Assembly: GCA_020353535.1 (NCBI GenBank)
Contig: CP070696.1
Location: 3,865,787-3,912,178, forward strand
DNA length: 46,392 bases
Direction of reading: 5' to 3'
From: Spirochaetaceae bacterium
GTDB lineage: Bacteria; Spirochaetota; Spirochaetia; SZUA-6; DRHE01
Part shown: positions 33,248-43,273 of the stretch, one piece after another
Layout of the letters: each line of letters starts with the position of its first letter
How positions within the stretch are numbered: the first letter of the stretch is position 1
Made by a program: the position numbers and the translations under genes
The notes under the pieces: generated by a model
What the model was told of the DNA's origin: nothing
Databases searched by the model: none
The model's input: only the letters and a program-made list of their open reading frames with translations

Positions 33248-34723
33248 TTAGAGGAAGCGTACGATCCCTTCCCGGCCGGCCCGCACCAGGGGCCGAGCGT
33301 CACAGCGAATGCCCCAAAGTCGGCGCGGCTGATAGAGGAACAGCCAGGGTGCTTCATTGCGATAGATACGGCATGCCTGGCGATACAGGGCCTGGCGAGC
33401 TGCCACATCCGCTGTTGCCGCTGCCCGGCTGAGCAGATCGTTGGCCGGATCGCTGTGGTAGCCCTGCCACCATGGACCCCTAACGCGGGAATCGAGCTTT
33501 TCCCGCAGGACCCGGAAGGTGCTCGAGGGGCTGGAATCAAAACAGCATAGACCGCCGAGCTCCCTATGGGCGATGCGGCGGGCGTATTGTTGGCGGTCCC
33601 CATGTTGCTCGATCCGCGCAGCGATTCCGATATCCCCGAGCTGCCGGGCCAGCATTTCCGTTAAGCGGGAGGCTTCATCGGGCAGGATCAGGGGGGTGTG
33701 AAGAACAACCTCCTGGCCCTCCAGTCCCGCCTCAGCCACCAGGTTCCGTGCTCGGTCGCGATCGCAGGGGTAGGCCGGGACCTCCGGATCGAATCCGAAA
33801 TGAAGATTCGAAAGCGGGCCGTTCAGCGCTGCGGCCTGGCCGTGGAGGATCTCCCGGATTATGGTTTGTTTGTCCGCGGCATAGTTCAGGGCCTGGCGTA
33901 CCCGCACATCCCCGAGATAGCCGCTGCTCAGGTTCATCAGGTAGATCACGCAGAGACTCGATTCCAGCGGCCAGAGCTCGCAGGCCTCCTGATGTGCAAG
34001 CTTCGGTACCGAATCAGGATTGAGCCGGGTGACCAGATCCGCCACACCGCCTTGCAGCGCCTCGACGCGTTCGATCTCCGCAGGGACCGAACGAAACTCC
34101 ACGACCTGCTGTTTTCTTACGCCCCGCCAGTATCGTTCCCAGGCACGCAAGACCGCAACCTCCTGCCCGAAAGACTCGAGCCGATAGGGACCGGTTCCCG
34201 GCGGCAGCCGGCGGGCAGACTGCGGATCGGCGGCTTCCAGAGGAGGGTCAGCGAGTGCTCCCTCGGGAACGATGACCATGTCGCATATCAGGTCGAGCAG
34301 ATCGGCAGTGGGCTCGGGAGCATGCAGCACAACCGTCCTGTGGTCCGGAGTCTCCAGCTCCATTCCCGCAAGATAGCTGTGGAAGCTAACCGCAAATAGC
34401 TCCCCCGTGATCAGGGGGCCTGCAGCCCGGGTAAGGCTGTAGGCTACGTCTCGGGCGGTTAAGGGGGTACCATCGTGGAAGCGCACACCTTGGCTCAGGG
34501 TGAACGTCCAGGTACGGGCGTCCTGACTGCACCGCCAGCTTTCAGCCAGAAGCGGTGCAAAACGCTCCCCTTCGTTCTCCACCAGAGCCTCATAAAGGGA
34601 AAAACGCCAGCTCCGTACCGCATCGGCGTCGGTGCAAGTGTGGGGATCTAGCGGAGGCAGGCTCGCCTGCAGGATGATAAAGGGGGTCTTACCCGTATCC
34701 CCGGCAGTCTGGGATACGCTCAC
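33248..34723 (-). CDS. Family 5 solute-binding-like protein without a signal peptide
   Basis: 491 residues of the OppA/DppA fold: RTWTFTLSQGVRFHDGTPLTARDVAYSL and VRQALNYAADKQTIIREIL are typical family 5 blocks. The N-terminus (from a GTG at 34723 that overlaps the previous stop as GTGA) is VSVSQTAGDTGKTPFIILQA, with no signal peptide or lipobox, so the protein should stay in the cytoplasm, as in SgrR-like sensors. The longer ATG reading at 34744 also lacks a signal. It may be a peptide- or metal-complex-sensing protein, or the signal may have been lost. It lies in an operon with an HxlR regulator and a QueG-like protein. Confidence 0.82.
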   Translation of the reverse strand: MSVSQTAGDTGKTPFIILQASLPPLDPHTCTDADAVRSWRFSLYEALVENEGERFAPLLAESWRCSQDARTWTFTLSQGVRFHDGTPLTARDVAYSLTRAAGPLITGELFAVSFHSYLAGMELETPDHRTVVLHAPEPTADLLDLICDMVIVPEGALADPPLEAADPQSARRLPPGTGPYRLESFGQEVAVLRAWERYWRGVRKQQVVEFRSVPAEIERVEALQGGVADLVTRLNPDSVPKLAHQEACELWPLESSLCVIYLMNLSSGYLGDVRVRQALNYAADKQTIIREILHGQAAALNGPLSNLHFGFDPEVPAYPCDRDRARNLVAEAGLEGQEVVLHTPLILPDEASRLTEMLARQLGDIGIAARIEQHGDRQQYARRIAHRELGGLCCFDSSPSSTFRVLREKLDSRVRGPWWQGYHSDPANDLLSRAAATADVAARQALYRQACRIYRNEAPWLFLYQPRRLWGIRCDARPLVRAGREGIVRFL

Positions 34724-35643
34724 CGGGCGTTGTTTTCGAGGCAAGCCAGCAGGTTGCGCGGCAGCAGGTCGTAGAGTTCAAGGAGGTCCCATCGTTCCAA
34801 CTTCTCGGTCAGAGACGCCGGCAAGGTCGAAGGATCGGCTCCCGCCAGTATCAGCTCCGTCTCCCGGTCAGAAAACTCGGCCCCCTCCTCATACCAGTCC
34901 TTCAGCATCCCGTTCTCCGGACATATCCGCTGGCAGTGAAGGCATCCCACCAGGCAGTTATGCCAGGAATCCTCCACCCAGTCCGGAAAGGCAATCCCCT
35001 TCGGCATCTCGTTCCAAAAGGTGAGGCAGCGCTCCGCCCTCAGCAGAAACCGATCGGACCCGATCGCTCCCGACGGGCATGCCCGCTGGCAGGCATGGCA
35101 GCGCTCGCAGCGCTCCAGCATCCCCGCCTCGATCCACTGTTCCGCCTCGCAGGGGCAATCGGAACAGAACACGGCCAGGCGATGATAACTGCCCAGCCCC
35201 TCCACGTAGGCAATATTGTTCTTTCCGTACCTTGCCAATCCGCTGCGGGCTGCCAACAGCTTCTTGGGCGCCAGGGCTCGAGCCACGCGATAGCCTTCCT
35301 GAGCCAATAGCTCAGTCAGTCTTCTTTCCACCTCCGCGTCCTTGGCTTCGGCGTGCAGGTAGGTAGGCGGTACGTTCAGCAGTGCGGTTTTCCCTTTCCG
35401 GCTGAAGGTAAGCCGCACCGGAGGATCGGCATAGGCGACCACGATCAAAGATCGGGCATTGGTGATGCTTTCCGGAGTCTGGTATTCGAACTGGGCAAGG
35501 TATCTGTTATACACATCCTCATGCAGGAGACCTCTGCCGTATCTGTCCTGAATCTCCTCCTGCAGATCTCGAAGATGGCGGACCGCCACCACCGTCCCTC
35601 GATAGCCGTGGAGTGCTAAATGATCAGGTATCGTTTCTCTCAT
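34720..35643 (-). CDS. QueG-like iron-sulfur protein lacking the catalytic-Asp motif
   Basis: 307 residues resembling epoxyqueuosine reductase. It has the LAARSGLARYGKNN block (compare QueG LAARAGLGWIGKN) and two 4Fe-4S clusters: CERCHACQRACP (Cys179, 182, 185, 189) and CLVGCLHCQRICP (Cys230, 234, 237, 241). The segment before LAARSG, where QueG has the proton-donating Asp (D-x-A-P), reads RALAPKK here, so that Asp is missing. The C-terminal HEAT part of QueG is also absent. It is more likely a cobalamin/Fe-S reductase paralogue than true QueG. AGGAGG precedes the ATG. An ACTGGTAAGCAGT inverted repeat sits just upstream. Confidence 0.75.
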   Translation of the reverse strand: MRETIPDHLALHGYRGTVVAVRHLRDLQEEIQDRYGRGLLHEDVYNRYLAQFEYQTPESITNARSLIVVAYADPPVRLTFSRKGKTALLNVPPTYLHAEAKDAEVERRLTELLAQEGYRVARALAPKKLLAARSGLARYGKNNIAYVEGLGSYHRLAVFCSDCPCEAEQWIEAGMLERCERCHACQRACPSGAIGSDRFLLRAERCLTFWNEMPKGIAFPDWVEDSWHNCLVGCLHCQRICPENGMLKDWYEEGAEFSDRETELILAGADPSTLPASLTEKLERWDLLELYDLLPRNLLACLENNAR

Positions 35644-35697
35644 GGCGTCCTCCTGATTTCAGGGCTTTACACCCACTGGTAAGCAGTAAATCGTAAC

Positions 35698-36264
35698 CTA
35701 CTGACGGCCGTCCGGCAAGCTCCGCAGCGCCTTTCCGTGTCGCTCGTAGATCCACACGTAGTGCCGGCCCCGGGGATTCGACGCATAGATCGCAACCGGC
35801 GGGAACTCCCCAAGTATTTTTCTGTCGATAACGCCCATCTCCATGAGTTTTTTCAACTCCTCGGAAAGGGCGCGGGAGGTGACCGGAGCCAGTCGGTTTT
35901 TGAGTTCGCCGAAGCGCAGTTCATCACCGCCGATGGCAAACAACACAGGCAGAGCCCATTTCGACTGCAGCAGATAGTTCTCCCCCCGATCTCCGACCGA
36001 GCGGAGCAGTTCCCGGCAGAAGGCAGCCGCAATTTTTCCAGACTCGGTGAGAATGTACTCCGGCCGCAGGGGATGGCCGTAACCGGGATTGGCCGATACC
36101 AAACCGTCGGACAGAAGCTGCTCCAGGGTCGAGCTGAGCACGCCCCGGCTGATCCCCAGCCTCACCACCAGGGTGATGAACTTGGACCCCTCGGACTCGC
36201 TGAGCTCTGCAAGTATCGAAACGTTCCAGCGAAAGCGGAACAGTCGCCGAATGATTTTCTCCAT
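35698..36264 (-). CDS. Tandem HxlR-type transcriptional regulator
   Basis: 188 residues with two winged-helix units of the HxlR/MarR-like kind in one chain: residues about 11-85 (RFRWNVSILAELSE...RGVLSSTLEQLLSDGLV...LTESGK) and 101-168 (KWALPVLFAIGGDELRFGELKNRL...ALSEELKKLMEMGVIDRKI). Ordinary HxlR proteins have one such unit and act as dimers; here a single chain may act as its own dimer. The start lies 8 bases past a TAAAAT -10 with no ribosome site, so the mRNA looks leaderless. It is divergent from the VOC gene at 36349 and first in line with the QueG-like gene. Confidence 0.85.
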   Translation of the reverse strand: MEKIIRRLFRFRWNVSILAELSESEGSKFITLVVRLGISRGVLSSTLEQLLSDGLVSANPGYGHPLRPEYILTESGKIAAAFCRELLRSVGDRGENYLLQSKWALPVLFAIGGDELRFGELKNRLAPVTSRALSEELKKLMEMGVIDRKILGEFPPVAIYASNPRGRHYVWIYERHGKALRSLPDGRQ

Positions 36265-36272
36265 TTCCCGTT

Positions 36273-36310
36273 ATTTTACTATTGACTTAAAAATATATCA
36301 AGTATATTAT
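36273..36310. promoter_or_regulatory. Overlapping divergent promoters with operator-like repeats
   Basis: Plus strand: TTGACT (36282-36287), 17-base spacer, TATTAT (36305-36310), for the VOC gene. Minus strand: TTGATA (36296-36301), 17-base spacer, TAAAAT (36273-36278), for the HxlR gene. The two overlap, so they must compete. An ATATA-TCAAG-TATAT palindrome (about 36293-36307) lies across both, a natural binding site for the HxlR protein. Confidence 0.65.
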
Positions 36311-36348
36311 TAGTACATAAATTGTAGAATTACATTAAGGAGGACAGG

Positions 36349-36738
36349 GTGAAACTAATCGACAACTTCGACGGCGGACTGACCTGTTCGGTCAATGTCC
36401 TGGACATCCAGGCGGCCATGAAGTGGTATCAGGAGGTGCTGGGCTTCGAACCAATCTACTATCTGGAGGAGCTGGGTTGGTGTGAGCTGAAAAGCCCCGT
36501 ACCTGGTGCAAACGTGGGCCTTTCACAGGTTGAAAAGATGCCCCCTCCCGGCGGGAACGCCGTGCTCACCTGGGGTGTGAAGGATATCGAGCAGGCCAGG
36601 AGTGAGCTGGAGAGCCACGAAGTTCGCTTCGATGGGGACATCCGCACCATCGAAGGCATGGTGAAGCTGGCCACCTTCTACGATCCGGACGGTAACTGCT
36701 ACATGCTCTACCAGGACATATCCCTTCCGAAAGTCTAG
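36349..36738 (+). CDS. VOC superfamily small protein
   Basis: 129 residues, start GTG at 36349 with AAGGAGG at good distance. Two half-domains are seen: LTCSVNVLDIQAAMKWYQEVLGFEP and AVLTWGVKDIEQARSELESH...KLATFYDPDGNCYMLYQD, the DPDGN turn being typical of glyoxalase/bleomycin-resistance proteins. It is distantly like the VOC protein at 32840. Control by the divergent HxlR regulator is likely. Substrate unknown. Confidence 0.9.
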   Translation: MKLIDNFDGGLTCSVNVLDIQAAMKWYQEVLGFEPIYYLEELGWCELKSPVPGANVGLSQVEKMPPPGGNAVLTWGVKDIEQARSELESHEVRFDGDIRTIEGMVKLATFYDPDGNCYMLYQDISLPKV

Positions 36739-36822
36739 TTGGAGGCTATCAGGCTAAGAAGTGCCAGCGGGCCGGCAGCGCCCTACGCGGTAAACCGAAG
36801 GTGACGCACCACCAATAAAAAA

Positions 36823-36850
36823 CCCCCGGAATCATGAACAATCCCGGGGG
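36823..36850 (-). terminator. Strong terminator after groEL, probably bidirectional
   Basis: CCCCCGG (36823-36829) pairs with CCGGGGG (36844-36850). On the minus strand it is followed by TTTTTTATT, so it ends the groEL transcript about 105 bases past the stop. On the plus strand it is followed by CTTATTTATA, so it may also end the VOC transcript. The stretch 36851-36954 is groEL 3' untranslated sequence without a gene. Confidence 0.85.
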
Positions 36851-36954
36851 CTTATTTATACTCTTGGGTCTGCCGCTAGGCTGCAAGCCCGCGAGTGTTG
36901 CCAGATGATGAAAAGCTACTCGCAGTTTTACGGCAAAACCAACCTCGCCTGTTT

Positions 36955-38640
<1,686 letters not shown>

Positions 38641-38660
38641 CTAGAGTTTAATCTGAGTGA

Positions 38661-38689
38661 AAGATACAAATTCTCGTACCGATCATCAA
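38661..38689 (-). promoter_or_regulatory. groEL promoter
   Basis: Minus-strand TTGATG (38684-38689), 17-base spacer, TATCTT (38661-38666). It leaves a leader of about 60 bases. The palindrome just upstream (38691-38708) abuts the -35. Confidence 0.5.
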
Positions 38690-38690
38690 C

Positions 38691-38708
38691 AAAAAAATGC
38701 ATTTTTTT
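38691..38708. repeat. Perfect AT-rich palindrome between groEL and the 38775 gene
   Basis: AAAAAAATGCATTTTTTT is an 18-base perfect palindrome with seven-base A and T arms. It lies between the two divergent genes, directly upstream of the groEL -35 and about 33 bases before the other gene's -35. It may be a regulator site, an intrinsic bend, or an upstream element contacting polymerase. Confidence 0.4.
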
Positions 38709-38740
38709 CGCATATCATATCGGGCTTCAGGGAAGACCGC

Positions 38741-38768
38741 TTGACTTTGCGGTTGGTTTTGCTACAAA
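38741..38768 (+). promoter_or_regulatory. Promoter of the 38775 gene
   Basis: TTGACT (38741-38746), 16-base spacer, TACAAA (38763-38768). Transcription would begin about at the GTG at 38775, suggesting a leaderless mRNA. Confidence 0.4.
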
Positions 38769-38774
38769 GAAGGA

Positions 38775-40502
38775 GTGAGTATTGTTCGAGTGTTACACCT
38801 CCATGTCGGTTTGAGATTCGGTCACAGCCCTGACAAAGAAATCTGCGCCAGAGCCGAGGGATTTCTGGGAGAAATCGAACAGGGGGGGAGCAATAGACCC
38901 ATACCCCTGTACTGGAACTTCCCGGTGGCTCCAGTTTTGCAGACAAGGAGCAGAACAACGGAACGTCTGCTGGCGTCAATTCGCAGGCGCCTCGAAAGAG
39001 GACAGGACCGGGTTGTTCCGAGCGGATTTTTCGGGGTCCCTCACCCGCTGCTGCTACCGGAGGAACAGAAGCGTGATCTGCTGTGGTGCTACCGGAATCC
39101 CTGGTTTCCGGCTCTAAAGAATCTCTTCGGGCTAAGCCCGGACAGCGTCCTGCCGGTGCTTCCTGATCTGCTTTCCGAGACCACCGATGCGCTTTACAGC
39201 CGCCTCGGGTTTAATACGATCGGTGTCCCCATACCGCTTTACAGTCTCTCCTCTCGGCCGTTCGGCAGCCGCCGGACAGCTTTCAAACCGCTTTCCATCC
39301 CGGTATGCACAATCCCGGACTCGGAGATCCGGATACTACCTGTGGTCGTGGCACGCGCCAGAGACGTGAGCACGGAGGCAATCCGCGAGCTGCTCTCTTC
39401 CTGCGGGAAGGCGGATTCCCTGCACATTTTGTTCGACTTGGATGATCCCGCAGGCGCAGACAATATCAGTGATACCGCGGGCATGGAGAAATTATTCGCT
39501 ATGATTTCCAGGCAGCGGGCGATCGAGTTCCTTCCATTCTCGGGAAATAACCAGCTGGCCGCGCCTGCTGCGGTCAACCCCAGCGAACTGTTGATGTTCG
39601 CCGAGGCCGGCGAGCGAACGTACGATCATAGCGTCTGGGCCCAGATCGAGAGCCTGCGGAGGAAAAAACGCAAGAGCAACCTACAGACCCAGCAGCTTCT
39701 GAAAACGTTGGCTGCGGCCGGTCCTGAAGCCGCCATCTCCAAATCCGAAAGTCCGAAACAATCCACCAAGGGCGTGCTCCAAATCACCAACATCAGCATG
39801 GCCGGTTCGGTGACCCTGATCGGCGCCGAGGTGCAGGCCACATTCGCCGATGGACGACTATCCAACCTTATCGACCGAGGCGTCCGGATTCTTCCCGGCG
39901 AAGCCGCTCGATCCTATTTTACCCTCGCAACCAAGAAGGAGTTTCTGCAAACCGACAGCGCTTTTTCCTTCGAACGAGAGGGACAAGTTGGCCTGCGTTC
40001 CATCCTCTCCGCCCGCATCGGCAGGGAACGCAGGATCATTCAAGTAATCCTGGACACCTACTTTGCGAATGATCAGAGCAACTTGACTCTGGAGATGACG
40101 GTCAACTATCCGCCCCTTGACGATGGAATTGTACCGGAGAGCGCACCCCTGGAGCTCTGTCTGTGCTCCTTCAGCGATGATGATAATCTGCACATAGAAA
40201 CAGAGATTCCGGGTCGCTGCGTTTACCTCGAAACTGTGGCGGCCAGAGCGGGACCGGTCAGGCTTTACGGGAAGAGATTCACAATCACGAACGGAAGCGG
40301 CGTTGTCGTGTTGGAAGCAGCTCCCCAGTACGGAACCCGGACAGAGCAGATCGAGTTCCGAGTGGAAAAGAAGAGGGGTAGGTATCTGCTGTGGGCCAAC
40401 CTTGGCGGGAGCTATCTGCCCCGATCAACAATGTTACTCTCGGGGCGTAGGCAGTTTCTGTCGTACAGCCTCGGACGTGCTGGCATGCGTAACAGCGGGT
40501 AA
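38775..40502 (+). CDS. Unknown 575-residue protein, possibly glycan-related
   Basis: I cannot assign a family. The N-terminal 320 residues start HLHVGLRFGHSPDKE, run through PIPLYWNFPVAPVLQ and FFGVPHPLLLPEE, and suggest a TIM-barrel or GH57/GH38-like catalytic region. The C-terminal part (about 340-575) is rich in beta strands (QITNISMAGSVTLIGAEV...), like the back domain of such hydrolases. No signal peptide is seen. The start is taken as GTG at 38775; GTG at 38790 is an alternative. The AAGGAG overlapping 38770-38775 cannot serve the first, and is 14 bases from the second. Convergent with birA, with 23 bases between stops. Confidence 0.7.
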   Translation: MSIVRVLHLHVGLRFGHSPDKEICARAEGFLGEIEQGGSNRPIPLYWNFPVAPVLQTRSRTTERLLASIRRRLERGQDRVVPSGFFGVPHPLLLPEEQKRDLLWCYRNPWFPALKNLFGLSPDSVLPVLPDLLSETTDALYSRLGFNTIGVPIPLYSLSSRPFGSRRTAFKPLSIPVCTIPDSEIRILPVVVARARDVSTEAIRELLSSCGKADSLHILFDLDDPAGADNISDTAGMEKLFAMISRQRAIEFLPFSGNNQLAAPAAVNPSELLMFAEAGERTYDHSVWAQIESLRRKKRKSNLQTQQLLKTLAAAGPEAAISKSESPKQSTKGVLQITNISMAGSVTLIGAEVQATFADGRLSNLIDRGVRILPGEAARSYFTLATKKEFLQTDSAFSFEREGQVGLRSILSARIGRERRIIQVILDTYFANDQSNLTLEMTVNYPPLDDGIVPESAPLELCLCSFSDDDNLHIETEIPGRCVYLETVAARAGPVRLYGKRFTITNGSGVVVLEAAPQYGTRTEQIEFRVEKKRGRYLLWANLGGSYLPRSTMLLSGRRQFLSYSLGRAGMRNSG

Positions 40503-40525
40503 ACCTCTATCTGGGCGAGCTCGAT

Positions 40526-41308
40526 TTAAAACTCTTCAGCAGCGAATCGCACCTCCCCCCCATACACTGCGATCGCTTCGGAATGTCCGTCAGGCTGGAA
40601 CAATAGGGACCCATCGTGATTCAGACCGCGGATGACTCCCTGTTTCGTGATCGATTGAGGAGGCGCAACTAGATAGGCCACCCTATTCAATCCATACAAT
40701 CGTTGCACGACCTTGGCGTGCCACTCGCCGTCAGCGAGGCAGCTTTTTACGGTGGGCAGCACCGCTGCCAATATCTCGGGCGGATTGACTTCCCTGCCGA
40801 GAATATGCGCCAGGGAGGTTGCCGTGAGCCCCAGCTGGTTCGCAAACCTGAGCTGGTTGCAGTTCAGGCCGATACCGATCAACACCCCCAGGTTGTTCCC
40901 CTCCGCCAGGGCTTCACAGAGGATACCGGCCAGCTTTTTCCCTTCCACGAGCAGATCGTTGGGCCATTTCAGCTGTACCGACAGACCGTACAATCCCTCG
41001 ATGCTAAGAGCCAGGGCCAGACCCGCTAAAAGGGGGAGTCTTTGGTGCGCCCCGGCCGCAGCGAACCCATCTGTTCCGCTCCGACTGCGCAGCACCAGCG
41101 TGAACAACAGATTCCTTCCCGCTTCGGCAATCCAGCTGCGCTCGGGAATGCGTCCCCTGCCGCGCTCCTGAAAATCGGCCACAACAACGGTCCCGTCAAC
41201 ACAACCCGCTGAAAAAAGCCGCCGGGCGTCCTCCATCGTAGATGTGGTTATTCGTCTATAATAGACAGGCGCCCCAGACCAGGGATTTGGAATCTGCATT
41301 TGCTTCAT
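40526..41308 (-). CDS. birA: Biotin--[acetyl-CoA-carboxylase] ligase
   Basis: 260 residues. Attaches biotin to carboxylase or decarboxylase carrier domains via biotinyl-AMP. The biotin/AMP site QERGRGRIPERSW and KWPNDLLVEGKKLAGIL are intact, with GIGLNCNQ following. The N-terminal DNA-binding winged helix of E. coli BirA is missing, so it should not act as a repressor. ATG at 41308 is preferred over the upstream ATG because AAGGAAG lies just before it. Divergent from pgl. Confidence 0.93.
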   Translation of the reverse strand: MKQMQIPNPWSGAPVYYRRITTSTMEDARRLFSAGCVDGTVVVADFQERGRGRIPERSWIAEAGRNLLFTLVLRSRSGTDGFAAAGAHQRLPLLAGLALALSIEGLYGLSVQLKWPNDLLVEGKKLAGILCEALAEGNNLGVLIGIGLNCNQLRFANQLGLTATSLAHILGREVNPPEILAAVLPTVKSCLADGEWHAKVVQRLYGLNRVAYLVAPPQSITKQGVIRGLNHDGSLLFQPDGHSEAIAVYGGEVRFAAEEF

Positions 41309-41337
41309 TGATCTTCCTTGCTGCATCACGTTACAAT
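41308..41337 (+). promoter_or_regulatory. pgl promoter
   Basis: TTGATC (41308-41313), 18-base spacer, TACAAT (41332-41337). Leaves a leader of about 30 bases with the ribosome site GAGGTGAT ahead of the GTG start. Confidence 0.5.
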
Positions 41338-41374
41338 ATACCGGAAGAGCGGTTGCAAAGAAACGAGGTGATCT

Positions 41375-42136
41375 GTGGAAAAAGTACATGTGTTCGCCGA
41401 TCTGGAGGAGCTCTCCGATCAGGCAGCTCAGATCTTGTTTGCTGCCATCGAGGATGACCTGAGTGCTGGCAAGGAACCAGCGGTCATTCTAGCCGGCGGC
41501 ACCACGCCGAATGGCTGCTATCAGAAACTGGCAGAGTTGTTGAAATCCTTTCCCGATGGATGCAGCAAGACCCACTGGTACTTCGGCGATGAACGTTGGG
41601 TCGGTACGGAGAGCAAGGAGAGCAACGAAGGCATGATCCGCAGCAACCTGCTCACCCCGCTCAATATCGCGGAGGAGCGAATCCATTCCTGGCAGGCCGG
41701 AATGGGCAGTCCCATTGGTCGGGCGCGACAGTACGAAGAAATCCTCAAACAACATTTCGAGGATCCGGGGAAATATCCGGATCTGCTGATCTTGGGAATG
41801 GGAGAGGACGGACACACGGCGTCCCTCTTTGCCGACGGCTGGGCTATGCGCGGAGGGGCTCCGGATCCGACCCGGGATGCGATGCCCATGAGCGCCAATC
41901 TACCCGGCCTGACCGCGGCGGTGTACGCCCCGCGGGTGCAGAGCTTTCGCCTGACCATGACCGCCGCCTTTCTCAAGCGATCCCGCAGGATCTTCTTCCT
42001 GGTAAGCGGGGAGAACAAGCGGGAAACATTATCCAGGGTGCTCAAAGGAGATGAAGAGCTTCCCGCCTCTTGGATGAACCTGGAGCATACCCGCTTTCTC
42101 GTCACCCGGGATACGGTGGACACTGCCCGCCTGTAG
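41375..42136 (+). CDS. pgl: 6-phosphogluconolactonase
   Basis: 253 residues, NagB/SugarP-isomerase fold. Hydrolyses 6-phosphogluconolactone in the oxidative pentose phosphate pathway. Family blocks: AVILAGGTTPNGCYQKLAELL, THWYFGDERWVG, ESNEGMIRSNLL and LLILGMGEDGHTASLF. Start GTG at 41375. It converges on mnmA with only 3 bases between stop codons. Complements the transketolase at 11565 in the same pathway. Confidence 0.94.
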   Translation: MEKVHVFADLEELSDQAAQILFAAIEDDLSAGKEPAVILAGGTTPNGCYQKLAELLKSFPDGCSKTHWYFGDERWVGTESKESNEGMIRSNLLTPLNIAEERIHSWQAGMGSPIGRARQYEEILKQHFEDPGKYPDLLILGMGEDGHTASLFADGWAMRGGAPDPTRDAMPMSANLPGLTAAVYAPRVQSFRLTMTAAFLKRSRRIFFLVSGENKRETLSRVLKGDEELPASWMNLEHTRFLVTRDTVDTARL

Positions 42137-42139
42137 CGA

Positions 42140-43198
42140 TCAAAGAATCATCCCGCCTCCCAGCACCAGCTCCCGGTCGTAAAAAACGGCGGACTGGCCC
42201 GGCGTTACAATCTGGGGATGTTTCAAGACAATCAGAAATCCCTCTTCCAGGGGCTCGACAGAACAGGGTATCTCGCCGATCTGGTAGCGAATTTTCACGG
42301 TGCAGGACAGGGGGCGTGCCGGCGGATCGACGAACCAGTTGGCACGATCGATCTGGAAATCCCGACGGCGGGCATCAGCCTCCCTGGCCACGACCAACCG
42401 GTTTTCCTGAGGTTCGATGCAGGCCACGTACCAGGGCCCGTTTCCCAAGCCCAATCCCCTGCGCTGACCCACGGTGTAGTTGATCGTGCCGGAGTGTTTT
42501 CCCAACACCCGGCCTTGCGGATCGACGATGTCCCCCGAACGCAGAAAATCACTGCGACCGGTTTGTTTGCTGATGAAGGCGACGTAGTCGCCCTCCACAA
42601 AGCAGGCATCCTGGCTCTCCTTGACCTGGGTGTAGGGAAGCCCGAGCTCCTCGGCCATATTGAGGATTTCGGACTTTCGATACGCTCCCAGAGGAAGCAC
42701 CATGTTGGCCAGCATCTCCCTCCTGACCTGATAGAGCATGTAGGACTGGTCTTTGATCGGATCGACCCCTTTTCCTATGAACACCCCATCGGAAGTCTCT
42801 ACGATGCTAGCATAGTGGCCTGTGGAAAACAGCAGATCCTCAGCCTCGCCAAGCAGCTCCCGCTCGCGAAGCGTCTGTTTCAGCCGTGAATAGAAGGCAT
42901 CGAAACGGATCGTTTTGTTGCAGATCACGCAGGGATTGGGCGTTTTTCCACTCAGATAGGTTTGAATGAAGTCCTCCACGACCTGATCGCGAAACTCCCC
43001 GCACAGATCCTCCTGTATATAGGGTATGTCCAGGAGTTTGCAGGTATCCCTGGCTCGATTCAACACCTCCACGGAACAACAGCGTGAATCCGGCCAGATC
43101 ACGTGGCTGGCGCCCACCATCCGGGGATACTTCCTGCTCAGCAGCACCGCCGCCACGGCGGAATCCACACCGCCGCTCAAAGCAATTGCCAGAACCAT
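42140..43198 (-). CDS. mnmA: tRNA-specific 2-thiouridylase MnmA
   Basis: 352 residues. Thiolates U34 of tRNA-Lys, -Glu and -Gln at the wobble position. The PP-loop ATP site LSGGVDSAVAA, a catalytic Cys in PNPCVICNKTI, the persulfide-forming Cys in SQDACFVEG and the KDQSYMLYQ block are all present. The ATG at 43198 was chosen (MVLAIALSGGVDS); ATGs at 43204 and 43228 are upstream. A TACATT -10 (43206-43211) ends 7 bases before 43198 and there is no ribosome site, another possibly leaderless gene. Confidence 0.93.
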   Translation of the reverse strand: MVLAIALSGGVDSAVAAVLLSRKYPRMVGASHVIWPDSRCCSVEVLNRARDTCKLLDIPYIQEDLCGEFRDQVVEDFIQTYLSGKTPNPCVICNKTIRFDAFYSRLKQTLRERELLGEAEDLLFSTGHYASIVETSDGVFIGKGVDPIKDQSYMLYQVRREMLANMVLPLGAYRKSEILNMAEELGLPYTQVKESQDACFVEGDYVAFISKQTGRSDFLRSGDIVDPQGRVLGKHSGTINYTVGQRRGLGLGNGPWYVACIEPQENRLVVAREADARRRDFQIDRANWFVDPPARPLSCTVKIRYQIGEIPCSVEPLEEGFLIVLKHPQIVTPGQSAVFYDRELVLGGGMIL

Positions 43199-43236
43199 GG
43201 GCATCAATGTACTGCAAAAACGCCGCATCCGTCACC

Positions 43237-43264
43237 TTGAAACGGACAAAACGACTGGTATAAG
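43237..43264 (+). promoter_or_regulatory. Promoter of the ParB-like gene
   Basis: TTGAAA (43237-43242), 16-base spacer, TATAAG (43259-43264). The -10 ends 9 bases before the ATG at 43274, consistent with a leaderless mRNA. Confidence 0.5.
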
Positions 43265-43273
43265 CTTATCGGG

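Noticed and set aside
38686..38979. Minus-strand 97-residue open frame
   Set aside because: Lies over the promoters and start of two real divergent genes, with atypical composition.
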